From the NCBI RefSeq assembly GCF_037975245.1, contig NC_092569.1, positions 30,382,668 to 30,446,667 of the forward strand: a stretch of DNA of 64,000 nucleotides, read 5' to 3'. The DNA is from Apostichopus japonicus. Lineage: Eukaryota; Echinodermata; Holothuroidea; Aspidochirotida; Stichopodidae. The position numbers and the translations under genes are program-made. Shown piece after piece: positions 36,301 to 48,569 of the stretch; position 1 is the first letter of the stretch, and each line of letters opens with the position of its first letter. A model generated the notes under the pieces. It ran no database searches and was not told the DNA's origin. It saw only the letters and a list, made by a program, of their open reading frames with translations.

Positions 36301-39300
36301 AGTTTTGATTGCAGTAACATTTACGTACACCGTTCCTCTCATCACAGGTTGCGTGATCACTACACTGGTAACTCGCCTCTATAATCTGGTTGTTCCTACA
36401 AGTTGATCTCAGTGTACATCTTGAATTGACGTAAAACTCGTCGTCCTAATTTAAGATATTCAGCGAAAATACTAATAAATCTTTCATCAATTTGCGGTTG
36501 TCACAGTGAAATGTACAGGGTTTCAACAGTGTGTGGTCAATACAAACTTCCTATCGATTGATCTTGGCAAGGATATGAACCTTTAAGAAATTTAAATGCG
36601 GTCGTTGAAGCCAACTCGGATGACGCAGGCTTTCCGGATTCGTCATAAAAAGGTAGATATCAAACATTAAATGAAGAGGAAAGCATTTAAAATGCCCCGA
36701 AAAAGCGGTACTGACCATTAATACACCTCCTTTTTCAGCAACGAAGCAGTTGCATTGGTTCAGAGGGATACATCGCTCTTGCTGTATTAGATAATCACCG
36801 ACACAAACACATTGCTCTGTTTCTGGGTGAGATGTAGCCGAGATGCAAGAGTCAGGGTCATCACAATTCCTCTCACAGGTCTCATTGCTAAATATCTCAT
36901 TAGCTGGACACCATTCGGGAATTATTCCTAGAGTACAGGAAATAATAAAATGTAAATAATATGAACCTGATAGAGAAACGAAGAATATGACGTGAGAAAG
37001 AAAAGGTTTGTCATTCTACCCTCTCATGTCATTCTTATCTGAAGGTTAAAGGAAAAAACACACATTCAGAAACAGTTCGAATATATACAGAACAATTTAA
37101 ATCAGGTACTGGCTGTTCCTTATTCAACTTTATGTTAATATTTATTCAACATTACGAGATGATACTCCATAATTTGTTGCACAACTGGTCTGAAACCATA
37201 TAGTCATAGCTTACTTCTGTTTCCGAGTTTCCTCGGAGTTACTATACTACTACTTTTTGACAACAATGATTATTAATAACAACGTTGGTTGTTCTGATCA
37301 AACTGGGAGACGGACCTGTTAAAGTGTAAACATTCTGTTGTACAAATGTTAGATACGGTTCCTTGTTCAGAACCAAGTTAAGTGTTGAGAACGAAGCAGT
37401 AATGTAGTAAGTGCGTAATCACAATTCAGCTAATGGAGGCTTTTTCGAAATCTAGTATGGATACTAATGCAATATTAATATTTCAGCATATCATATATAT
37501 CATTGCATGTTGTAACCGCTACTATATGAATTTTAGCAACGTTGTACTCGCTGGTATACTCTATGTATACTCGTACTATATGTATTGTAGCAGTTTATTC
37601 AAGCTAAGAAAATGTTTGACATGTCAATTTTACTACCAAAAGATAAATTCGTTCTCAGAATGAACCTTTCAGTTTATGCACGTTTACTTTCGACATTTCA
37701 TAAACAAAAACGAGTTATTTTGGCTTTATGTTTAATAAGAATGTAAAAGACACTTACCATCTGATATTTCGAATGTACCTAAACTAGATATATGATAATC
37801 CTCCCATTCATCTGAGATACGAAACTCGTCGTATGTTACATAGTAAGTATCTCCAGCAACGTTCTCAAAATCCATTCGCAGTTGGTACCGCTTTTGATTT
37901 GTTAAGAAGGCAATTTTTTCATTTCCAATCCAAAACTCACTTCCTAGAAAGCCAAAGCCATTTCTGAAATCTTCCCAACTTCTGTTGAAATTGACGGAAT
38001 CCGATCTTCGGCGCTGTAATACCTACGACGAATAACAAATAAGTTAAGCGTTAACTAGGACGTTATTAAATATTAATTATTCGTTCCCTACCGCAATGTG
38101 ATTTGTTGCTAACATTTCTAACAGAAAATAGAAATTATATGTATAACTTTAATTTGTAATGTAGGCTAAAGGTTTACAGGTTTTTTTTGGAAGACTGGAC
38201 TTAATTTCAAAATGTATAAAAATAATTGATTCAAATTTTGCTTCGATAAAAAGATTCAAGTTGAAAAAAAGGATTTTTTTACATCACTATGTATTGCTGT
38301 AGGCAAAATTGAAGTAAATTTGTTCAAAACTGGTTAAAGTTGAGCAGGGGACATCAAGTTATCAATTATGGCATACCGTCCATCCACCAGTATCAAGATC
38401 ATTATAACAGTAAGCCTCAAACGGTTCCGGGTAGCCATCTGGTTTAATAAGGTACACTCCAGATGTATTGTGGGTTGAGGAACATGCATTCGATACTTCA
38501 GTGCAATCTCTCGGATACTCAGGTTGTTGAAAAACAAAGTATGTAAAATCTGGACGAAAGGTAATACAAATGAACATTTTATCGCGATTGAAAAATCATT
38601 TCAGTTACCGAAAATAGCTTTCTGAGCCAATTGTAATAAACATGGCTTTTGTTACTATGCGAGTTAAGATAATAGATTATCCTTTATGCCAATTATTACT
38701 CAACTACCGTATACAGGAAGATATCGCGAATAATATTAAATTTAATAAGGTAATCGTGGTTGGAATCTCAGATGTAACTGTTTTGAAACAATTACGATAA
38801 CATAAGATTCAAAGACCATTTGAATCAGATGTTTTCGTAGTTATCAGTAGTTAAAGACTAATGAAAACAGTCAAATTCCCTTAAACGTACATGAAAAAAT
38901 ATCGATGTAGCACGTTGGACATGAAAAGATCGAAAATATACGACTCAGAGGAAATCAATTTCATAATAGATGTTCGGAAATGGTGACATGATTGAAAAAA
39001 AAAAAAAAAACGTTTAGAGCGACCACTAAAGAACCAACATTTCCAGCCATTCAAGTTGGTCAACTGAGGTGTTAACATTTATAATACATAAGTGATATAG
39101 CTTACTGAGGTTACTTCTTATCATAAGGTCAATCATATAACATAACAACTACACCTACCTGAAGATCTTCTGTCGGCACCGACGATTCCCTGTGTAATAA
39201 AATACTTTTAATTAATACATTACAAGACATACAGATTGATGCAGTCAACATTAAGCAGGATCAGATTAAATCTAAAGCTAATGTCTTATAAAAACAGTTC

Positions 39301-42300
39301 GAGGGAAAGAAAGAACAATTCGCAAACTGGTTCAAAACATGTGAGGTTAAAACAAGTTAAGTCGATATAAACTTTGGTAAATTCTCCAGATCACCACTTG
39401 TATTGATGTTTTATCTTTGTCTACATTCCGTAGCTGATTTACAGGTCAATGATCACTTACAGGATACAACTCTCTTCCTGGAAGCTTTAGATTAATGGGA
39501 TATTTTCCGGTGTAACAGCTATCCTGGTACATGATACGTAAGTTCACGTAAAGAACAAAGGCAATAGCTGACTGCTTCCCTAGACAGCTTTGTTACTTAA
39601 TGCAGACAGATGTTCTTTGTTCAAGTTATATTTTGACGTAAGAAGATTACAGACAAATGTTGTAACGCATTTGTGTTTATCAGTCCTTAATAACACTTAG
39701 GGATCATTTAAATCGTCCTAGCTGTTCTAAGATTACCGTGTCTTGATACTTACCGTGCACAACGAAACTCTAAGATTTGAAAGGGTCATTTTACTTATAA
39801 GGTAAGTTCATGCGTTTATCAGAACGAAAACGAAAAGATATTCTTTGATTGTCTAATTTCGTGTGTGTTTTTGTCGCTTCTGTTACTGTTACTTGTCATT
39901 TAGCCTTTGAAGAAGATCCTGCTAGGATCGAATCCCCAGGCCAGCTTACTTTTACACATTGTCTAATTTCTGTAGACACTTATTTACTTCCATCAGCCGG
40001 CTATACTAACAACTAAGTCTAGCCAAAATTAGCAAGTGCTTCGTGTTTGAAATATTTCGTAAACCAATCGGCAAAAAAATGTGATACGCAAACTTGACTC
40101 TCAAAATACAATCTTTTCATTAGTCATTGATGTTTTAACAAACGGCATCCATGATACTCTTTGCAGCTATTGCAATGTACACAATTTTTGGAATGATTTA
40201 GAAGAGGGGTTTTCGACGTGTTAAACATTTATTCTCAGCGGAGGACTGATAGGTTACTATTGTAGTTATATACATATATTCACATAAGTTAAGTTACTAT
40301 CCTGAATATAAAATTGTATAATACATCAGCCAGACTGGTGACAATTTCTTTAATGCGCGACATAGACTGATGATTTTTTTATCGGTAAATGTCCATGACT
40401 GGTCTGTTTAGATCGGTCAGTATTTTTCAGAACTTGCGTCATGCTTGTTTGACCAGCTGTTCGGCATATTGGCCACTTGCTATTAATGGAAACTGGCTTT
40501 TTGTGGGGAAAAAAAGTTAAATGTTAGTTTTCCGTTATCTTCAATGATGCTAACTTTTACCGATACTGATATGCCGCCGGTATTGCAAACATCAATAAAC
40601 ACTTAGAGAGTTAAACTTTATATTACAACTTTCTTCCGGGAAGACTTAGATTATTGACATTGTCCCGTTTTACAGCTACTCTGGCACATGATATGTAAGC
40701 TAACGTGAAAGAACAAAGACAAACATGAACAAAATGAACTCTAAGTGAAAGGTTCCATTTACTTGTAAGGTAAGTTTTTAGCCATAGACTTTTATATCTT
40801 ACTAATTAGAAGCATGAAGCGTAATTAATAAATGACGGGATTGTAGGGATCAGTATTTAATTTTAAGCTATAAGGTGTGACGTAGTGAGAACACAGCAAC
40901 CAATAAGTTGAAGAGAATTTTTGTCTTAATGGTTTTGTCAGTTTCTTTAAAAATCCACAGCATTAAAAGTAAACCTATAATACAATACACCAGTCCGTTA
41001 TGAAATAGAGAATTTAAGATATCTTTGTTGAACGTTAATTCTAGAAAGCTACCTGATATAGAGGGAAATAGATGATTTAACTTAAAAACTTTATTTTCTA
41101 TAACATGACAATGATGACAATTGCACGAAATATAGAATTTCACCAGAAAAAGTGCAAAAGGAAAGGGGGAACTTTCAAAGAAATTTAAATTGTGTTTTTT
41201 TCTTTCAGACAAGTCCTTCAATGATAATAAGTCCATAGAACCATAAGTAGTAAGAATTTTACAGGTAGTCGGCTTTAAATTTGTTACAGTAAGAATGGTC
41301 GATAGCACCTTAAACAATTACATTTTTTATCTTGTTTGGTATATTCTGAATACCGACATCTTTGAACAGACGAGTATATGGCAGTTCAAATTTCATGACA
41401 TTACGATGTTATCTGTCAAGAAAAAACATATTGTATAGAATTTCCAAATCTCTGTATAAACAAGACAACACTCTTTAGTTCTTTCCTAAAATGTTAAGAA
41501 TTCTCTGATTTATTCGTCTTTATCAAATTCTTGATTTTTTGTCTGCACACTGGTCATCATGTCAATATAGCCTTAAAACGTTCTACGGTTTACAGAAGAA
41601 TATGATCCTTTGATACAAGGATATCAAACCACCTTGACCTTAAATCATGAAAATAAAATCAATAGAATCGAAATAATTACACAATGTAATTGTTGTTGCG
41701 AACAAGGTAAAATACACAACATGGTATCATTTCTACAAAGATAATAACGCGGTCAAAGGCGATTGTTTTGGGACGTAGCCAAAGTTTTGTATCGTCGATA
41801 ATGCTTTAAGGAAGCAATGATTTACACTGTATGAGACGTTACTGTTCTATTTGTATAAACCATTGTAGTTTATTGTCACCGTAAGTTGAGTGACGCAAGT
41901 CGTATATTTCTTGTATACATTACTCGTTCGAACGATAGCCACAAAATATCAAATGGAGGAATTTAATTAGATATCTTTAAACACATCAGTAAACCGAAAG
42001 TTTTTCAGGCGAATTATAACCATACATGGAGTAGAGTTATGACAATGCTTTCTAGTTTTTGCAACGTGTTAGAATAGAGACATTTAAATACAGTGTAATA
42101 GATTTGATATTGTTTAATTTGTAAACGTTTATCATGTATGGGTTTTCTTAAATATAGGGAGAGTTTCCTTTTCTATACTGAATTATGTTATCTGTTACTT
42201 TAAAACGACAAACGAAACGTTAAGTTTTGTACTACATCGACCAGCCACATGGTATCATGAAAGGAAGGTGCAAGTCGGTGGGAGGGAGGGAGGGATGGAG

Positions 42301-42669
42301 AACAGTGAATAGGGAGAGTGTGGGTGGGGATCGGTGACTACTCCAACCACAAACATGCTATAGTTAGAGTACATTTTCAGTGGTCCCATTATAGGAAATC
42401 TGGCCATTTATGAGAATATCTTCGCGAAGGTTTTATATTTAATTCCGGTATTCAAATTGAGACTATTAAACGTTACCTAGTTTGTCAAATACAAGGAACT
42501 TTACATGATCGTCACGACTTTATGGAGTATCTTATGTGAAAATCAATGTAAATTACGGTATTTGTGATTAGATAATTTACAAATAAATTAGAGAAAAACT
42601 TTCTTTCCTTGAAGTATTTCCAGATTTTACGTATCACCTAATACTTTTTTTTTCACAATTGTATTTATA

Positions 42670-42737
<68 letters not shown>

Positions 42738-45700
42738 CATAAAATATTTAATTTCTTTACACAATAACCTAACGTGTTATAATCCAGATATAGACAAAAT
42801 CATCACATTGGATTGTCATTAAAATGTTGGTGAATTGGATCATGTCAAAAGTAAGATTTTCAATAAAAATTTAATATACGTTTTGTTGAAAATATTTTTA
42901 TTTATACTCTGTGTTTTTGTTTTTTTTGGCTTCTATAGATTTATCCAAATTTAAAGTAAAAAAAAGAAAAAAAAACTAAAGACAAAACAATAAAACATGC
43001 ATTAAGGTATTCCTAATCAACTTACCATTGTAATGAAAATTGAAAAGCATAATTATTTAAAGGCAAGCAACCAGAATGAGCATCAGGTTATTTTTAAAGT
43101 GTTAGAAATGTTTTCTGCATCTGCACTAAGTTATTCCGCTAGTTATGTGACCTTTATTTTTATTTATTTACTAATGATAGGATAAAATAGAGGATTTGCC
43201 TTTTGCTTTTCTTCCAGAATATAGCTTATATTAAAAACTACAATGTAACAAACTGATTTAATGCATGAGAACATACAATTCTTCAGTGAAATTTATTTAT
43301 TTGATGAGGCATTTAAGTATTTTGGAACAATTTTTTGTGTGACTAGTTGTCTGGACTCAAAGACTAAAGAAACATCTTACTACGATTTTATTTTGAGTAT
43401 TATTTTATGAAAATAACTATTATTTTCCCTCAGACTTTCACATCGGTCACAATTACAAAACTAATGATTATTTTACATTATTCGAATGACTCGAAGAGGT
43501 AATTCAGATGTTACCAAAATGGCAATTTATAAGATCTTATAAAACAACTTATACTTATAAGTAACGTCTATGGCATTGGAAAGCGACTTTCAGTCTTTTA
43601 AATCTTCTAGTTTATACAATTCAAAGATCATGTTCGTAAAAAACAGTATCATTTTTAAACAGTTAAACAAGTCTCACACATTCGACAAACAATACTTTAT
43701 AGGTGTTTCATTCTAACTCACGATAATTAAAACAGAAATTTCAAAAAGTGCAATGTTCATGAAAGTGAATTACACATAAATTTATTTTGTTGTTTCTTGC
43801 ATTAATTACTTGATAGAAATATTAGCATATTTTGGGATGTGCACATTTTTTGTACTTTTTATTTTAAGGTAAGGATATATCAAAATATCTCAACTAACTC
43901 CATTCACTACTAAAATCTCATTTACTTTCTTTCAAGTTTCCTCTTATCTTGGTATCGTTATAGGACATTAAGTCTGAGTATAGAGGAGTTACCTCTAGTT
44001 AAGTGTTACTATACTTCTCGTTTTGATATTTTCATAGAGGAAATAACTTTGATCTCTACTTATGATATCAATCGTATTGAACTTTCACTTAGAAAGGCAT
44101 GCGATAGGAGACGTTCTTTACAACTTTATCATGTTAAATAAAATAAATGAAAATGTCTTACATTTCCTCTGCTCTTATATCCATGATCTATAAAAATTGC
44201 GTTTAAAACAATTGCTGTTATCAAGTTAACTAAGCCGAGTATCGTTATTATAATTACTAGTTAGTTTTAATTTAAATTAATGTTATTAAACCTTGTTTCC
44301 TTGAAAATGTACATATCCAAATTAGTGATCTTTATGTTTACGTTTTTTCAAAATGCATTTCAAAATATCCTAATGCCTTGTTGCAGACTGTTTTTCCAAA
44401 ATTGCTACATAAATAATGATATATTTTAAAGTGATATCGATGAGCATGTGAAGGAAGTAAACATTTAGGTGCTCCCTGAGAAAATTTAAAGCTGCAAATT
44501 TCGCATTTGGATGATAGTTTGCAGAAATATTATCAAGTTTAAAAATGAGCATTGTTTCAAATTTGATGAAATTAAATCGGACCTACCACCCTTTGAAGTA
44601 TGTATCTTATTTAAAGGATATACCTTATCATTATAGTTTTGTTTACAGTAGTTACCCAACTGTTGACTATTTGTATTTGAAGTAAATTGAGGCATCTTTC
44701 TGATTGGATTATGACATAGAAATATTTTGTTGTTAGATTAGCCAACGCAGATGTTGCTTTGATGGATACATAATGATAACTTCGACGAATACAAGCACTA
44801 ACGAGCCTGTTTGGAAATCATATCAAAATAACAGAGCTGACAAAGGAAGTTGCCTTTAAACAAATGGGAATCAAGTTATTCGTTGTATTATTAACAAAAA
44901 ACATTAGAAACACATAACCATACAAAAAGTAGCGACTGTCGCTCTGTATCGATGGGGAATCCTATGTCTGGATATTTAACAAGAAGATACATTTTCACTT
45001 ATGAATCTAGAAATAACTGGATTTTATAGTTTAGCTTGTAGTTATCGCTGAAATGATTGAATTTCAAAGTGTTAGTTATTGTACTTGTAGCAAAAATTAT
45101 GGAACATGAATTTATAAACTTGATTAATCTACTTGTTAATTAAGTTCAATAATTGATGAAATGAAGGAATTTTGTAACGTGTTGATATGCACCTCAGAAA
45201 GGTGGGCTTGGCTATTAGAGGGTAACCTTGTGCACTGATGTGCTGTAAAGGATATGTGGAGAGCGATATACTCATAGTTTGAAAAGAGATTACTTTTTCC
45301 TGGCCATGTCACGCAACTTGATTGACTTTTATTAGTTGGTGTGTAACAAAATTCGTTTAAGATGTATATATGAATGAGCTTTTCTTCTTAGTATTTTACA
45401 TGTGAGCAAATATGAGAGAATACTTGATTAAGGCATAGAAAAACCAATTGATCTAAGTTAGTTTTTTTTTCCAGTATGTGTGGTTCAATTAAAGACGTGT
45501 TGTTATATGTCGAAACACTGTTGTTCTTTCGCAAGGTTAAAAATTCGAAGTATTTTAAATTGAAGGCCTTTAAAACTGAACTTCATCCGGTATTTTTGTC
45601 GATGTTTTCCTATTAAATGGAAAAAAGTTGTTACTTCAGTTTGTCACATCATTTTAAATAAACAGAGTTAGCTCAGCAACACAACTTATATTATTTTCGA

Positions 45701-45811
45701 AACAGTGGTAAAATATTAAAAAATTTAAATAATAGAAAGACTTACCCTTTCTGTTCCAAACGAGTTGCAAATCGTCAAAACAGTCAAACAAACTTTGAAA
45801 AGCGTTTCCAT
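32862..45811 (-). CDS. Fibrinogen-related multidomain secreted protein, nine exons
   Basis: Exons in transcript order: 45811-45746, 39189-39159, 38549-38377, 38022-37758, 36927-36716, 36445-36236, 35506-35207, 34953-34692, 33367-32862. They total 2025 nt (674 residues plus stop); all junctions are GT-AG and phases match throughout. Domains: signal peptide (1 to about 20); first fibrinogen domain (about 46-178), which stops before the calcium-binding subdomain; a TIL-like Cys-rich module (183-236); two EGF-like units (250-319 and 320-378); second, complete fibrinogen domain (about 381-674) with a Tyr/Cys-rich insert at 555-630. Proteins with this domain type are usually secreted lectins or recognition and adhesion molecules (family knowledge); a role in immunity or adhesion is inferred. 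The long first intron makes exon 1 the least certain part. Confidence 0.82.
32997..33224 (-). other. Tyr/Cys-rich insert coding segment, 76 residues (short form)
   Basis: Residues 555-630 contain 19 Tyr and 13 Cys by my count, with motifs such as CYYYCYYYDC and CDGCSGC. The insert lies between the conserved Cys534 and Cys634, which pair in other fibrinogen domains, so it would form an enlarged loop next to the ligand pocket. Its centre is made of TAT and TGT codons. Confidence 0.85.
34692..34953 (-). CDS. Fibrinogen-related gene exon 8 (middle of second fibrinogen domain)
   Basis: Residues 420-506, acceptor tttgtag, donor gctg|gtatgt. It encodes ILQRRTSSSVSFYRFWNEY, NGFG, DHWIGNDKIYKLTNQ and YFRIGNERERYRLSLGGYNG, all typical of the family. 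Confidence 0.92.
35207..35506 (-). CDS. Fibrinogen-related gene exon 7 (EGF-like unit and start of second fibrinogen domain)
   Basis: Residues 320-419. An EGF-like unit with six or more Cys ends CYCNEWFEGDGATC; then PRDCSDLYTAG, GKYTIYP, FEVFCNMSSGGWT opens the fibrinogen domain. Acceptor tttccag, donor ggaca|gtaagt. Confidence 0.92.
36236..36445 (-). CDS. Fibrinogen-related gene exon 6 (EGF-like unit)
   Basis: Residues 250-319, a complete phase 0-0 module: RCTLRSTC, ATCDERNGVRKCYC, YQGDGVTC, then NCFVAAKGSVLR. It is a clear duplicate of the EGF-like part of exon 7, and its tail NCFVA-KG-VL repeats the end of exon 5. Confidence 0.88.
36716..36927 (-). CDS. Fibrinogen-related gene exon 5 (TIL-like module)
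   Basis: Residues 179-249. The Cys pattern starts with WCPANEIFSNETCERNC and ends CVCVGDYLIQQERC, PLNQCNCF, a trypsin-inhibitor-like (TIL) module of the kind found in mucin- and tectorin-like proteins. Acceptor tactctag, donor ttaatg|gtcagt. Too short for open-frame detection. Confidence 0.82.
37758..38022 (-). CDS. Fibrinogen-related gene exon 4 (middle of first fibrinogen domain)
   Basis: Residues 91-178: VLQRRRSDSVNFNRSWEDF, NGFGFLGSEFWIGNEKI, FLTNQKRYQLRMDF. Donor gatg|gtaagt. The next exon in frame is the TIL module, so the third part of this fibrinogen domain is missing. Confidence 0.9.
38377..38549 (-). CDS. Fibrinogen-related gene exon 3 (start of first fibrinogen domain)
   Basis: Residues 33-90: PRDCTEVSNACSS, SGVYLIKPDG, FEAYCYNDLDTGGWT. 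Acceptor cgtccag, donor ggacg|gtatgc. Confidence 0.9.
39159..39189 (-). CDS. Fibrinogen-related gene exon 2 (31-base micro-exon)
   Basis: Encodes GIVGADRRSS. Acceptor ttattacacag, donor ttcag|gtaggt. It bridges phase 0 of exon 1 to phase 1 of exon 3. The call rests on splice signals and phase only, as the segment carries no domain. Confidence 0.55.
39190..45745 (-). other. Intron 1 of the fibrinogen-related gene
   Basis: About 6.5 kb of AT-rich DNA. It holds a hairpin-bearing scrap at 39911-39932, an (AT)n run at 42660-42735 and an unassigned 149-codon minus-strand frame (40868-41317) with two hydrophobic stretches and no known motif. Confidence 0.5.
42660..42738. repeat. (AT)n microsatellite
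   Basis: About 70 bases of nearly pure alternating A and T in intron 1, ending in acatacat. Confidence 0.9.
45746..45811 (-). CDS. Fibrinogen-related gene exon 1 (signal peptide)
   Basis: The minus strand reads ATG and 22 codons, METLFKVCLTVLTICNSFGT then ER, followed by the donor agg|gtaagt in phase 0. A short charged start and a hydrophobic core fit a signal peptide. Upstream sequence would be the 5' leader. It is the only such exon I found upstream in the same orientation, but it lies 6.5 kb away, so linkage is inferred. Confidence 0.6.
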
Positions 45812-47325
45812 AATTTCGGGTCTGTAGAAATGTCACGCAAAAATATATTCGATGAAGTGCAAGATGACAAATGGCACAGAGTCTCTCTTTAGGGGTGATC
45901 AACTCCCTACTGAAATGACCGCAGTAGTGGTATGGATGTCCATTAAATCCATAATTTTAATTGAAATATGGTTTGGATTATAGGTACAACACATACGAGG
46001 AAATGCTGTACATTGGCCTCTCTGTTAATAAGGCTAGTGGTCATGCGCAATCTAACTTAATATTATTTGTAGCTATTTGCATCGATAAATAAAGCATAAA
46101 ACCTATTGTATACTAATCGACTATCGTGTCTCTAGTTCCAAGGACAGCAGTCATATTGCAATTTAATAACTCTTAATGTATTTGGTTTTTAAAACGAGTA
46201 TCGTGCTACGTTTTAATTTTATTACGTTCAGTGTGGTTTATGATCGAAGGTTTTGTAATTGTGCGTAGTTGTGATGTCAATTCTACCAAACCGATAAAAA
46301 GAGTAGGAATGCTGATTTACTTGTTCTGGTTGATATCATCCATATGTTTAAGAACCCTTTATGAGTGATTATGTTAGCTAAGTTACTTTGCTTTTGGTTG
46401 GGAAGGCAAAATTAAAGCAGTTTCGAAAGGACAGGAAGTGATACTACTAACCAACACTTTATAACATGCATGAACTAGTACAATACATATTATATACCGT
46501 GAAATGTACGGTATGATCTATTCTACACTATCAATATGTATGTACAAATATCTAATTATCACAGTTTGGAACAGTCGAAGTTTGTCAGTGGTATGCTATA
46601 TGAACAATACTTCCTTGTTTTATGATGTCTACGTCACACCCTGTTTGCGGAATCGAGTATCCTCATATCTGATTGAATAAACATGTCAGCTGTTTTGTTG
46701 GGCTTTCACTGAATTTTTATTATCTGTAAAAATTACATCCATACTGACTGTAAACAATAAAAACATCTTTGTCATTTATATTAGATATTGAATCCAAAGA
46801 GCTTGTTTTGACATTTAAAAATGTACACTGATATCAGATTACAAACCTCTCTTTTAATTAAAATATTATTTTAATTTGTAGCAAGAAAGGCTCCAGGGGC
46901 TTTAAAACAAGTCAAGAATGCAGAGGAGAGACGAGTGGTCGGAGGGAAGGCTAGACGTGAGACCTTATTCGTTCCCACGGCAGCAAACCAAACGTAAAAA
47001 TTTTCTAAAAAAAACATTCTAGTTCAGCTGACTTATTTCAGATGAGCTATAGCGATGCGCATGCTGCGAAAATACACTGCGTAACGATATTTGTTTTTAG
47101 GCCACTGCATATCTGGCTATATTACAAAATATGAAAGTTTATATTGTCCATCAGTTAAGTTCGTCAAATGTATTAAAGTCCAGACATTGAACAATAAACA
47201 AGAATCATCATACTGGAAAACTTGTAAAAGAGTACTATGTTTGTCTTTCTGATATATTATGTAAAAAGAACATGTAAAAGAATTTAAACAGGAAACAAAA
47301 TCTGCTGATAATGATATCATATTAT
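45812..47325. other. Upstream flank of the fibrinogen-related gene, no gene seen
   Basis: AT-rich DNA with no recognisable exon or defined repeat. The promoter must lie here if exon 1 is right, but no distinct core element is visible. Confidence 0.35.
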
Positions 47326-48093
47326 CAGGGGCGTAGCCTACATTTTTTTTTTGGCCAAGTTTTCCTTTTTTAAAAACAAATTCAAATCGATAAGCTTGCT
47401 GGACGAGTTTAAGAGTCTAGACAGGAAAAACTATTGAAATGAACGTAGCAAGAATATGGCTAAATTAGGTGACCTCTTCTTCTGTCATCTATGCTGTCAT
47501 TTCTATCGCGTGCCGTTTCATTCAGCACTCTACCCGCCGAAAAAGACTAGGATCCGATCTTGTCAGTTTTTTAACATGTTTTTGTTTTTAACCCGTTTAC
47601 GCAGATAATATTTCAGTGGAGAAAACACTTGAGAAATTTGCATCAGATGGCAATCGTCGGATAGCTCTCGCCTTCTCTTATTAGGCTAACTTAAACATTT
47701 ACTAGCTACAGTTGTATCATACATTTCTGGACTATCTTTGTATCTACAAGTATCAGAAGTTGAAAAGTAAGACTGCTCTGTACATGTACCTTGCTAATTT
47801 TAATGCATTATGTAGTATTGAATTACGTACTATTATAAATCGTTGGTTTTTTGGGGTTTAAAAGTGATATTGAATGAGGTGTCTCAAGTTAGCAAGAGGC
47901 CAGGGAACCAGAATGAACATTCGGGAAGTGCTGTTTCCGGCCATCTGGGGGGTTTGTAAAACCAAAATTTTTTTGTACGCTCCGCGCCAACTGATGGTGG
48001 CGCTCCGCTCAGATAGTCGTGCCTACAACTTTGAAATTCCATATCAATCGCAAAATGTACTCCCCCCCTTTCAAATTCCTGGCTACGTCGCTG
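47326..48093. mobile_element. Possible hAT-type non-autonomous element
   Basis: The left end is CAGGGGCGTAGCCTAC and the reverse complement of the right end is CAGCGACGTAGCCAGG, sharing the CAG-G-CGTAGCC pattern seen in many hAT-type ends. No eight-base border duplication and no transposase are visible. An alternative is a chance pair of similar ends in unrelated repeats. Confidence 0.3.
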
Positions 48094-48094
48094 C

Positions 48095-48335
48095 GAAGTG
48101 CATATACTGTTGGTTCTTTGTTTTTGCAATGGGGCATAGTTTATCCCTAGTAATTAGTACAACGACATATTGCATACAATATGTTCGTGACAGTGTTTCC
48201 AAGCAAAACAGGAGATGGGAGGAAGGAAATGAAACCCGATGTGTCTGCTTTGTCTTACTTTTTTGCACAAACAAATGGATAAACGGCTCAAAAATATTGT
48301 CATTCAAAACAAATTTCTCAGCGTTGCTGATCTGG
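48095..48335. repeat. Dispersed repeat C, copy 2
   Basis: This is the partner of 2490-2835. The match begins immediately after the proposed right end of the 47326-48093 element, at gaagtgca. Confidence 0.6.
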
Positions 48336-48569
48336 TTGGTTACTTGCTGGTAGCAAAGGATACTCAGCCATGTTTTTGCGGGTGTGCGGGTGTCGGTGTG
48401 CGCGCTTCTCTGACAGTTGCGTTGGTCGGTGATATCTCAAAAACGGAGTGATGGATATTTGTCATACTTTCTATGTAGATGTACTATAGTAAGAATTTGT
48501 GCTTCATATTTGTTGGCACTGACCTTTTGAATATTAATGAGGTAATGGGGTCAACCGTAAAAATCTTTA

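Noticed and set aside
40868-41317. 149-codon minus-strand frame in intron 1
   Set aside because: No domain or splice context; biased composition typical of AT-rich chance frames.
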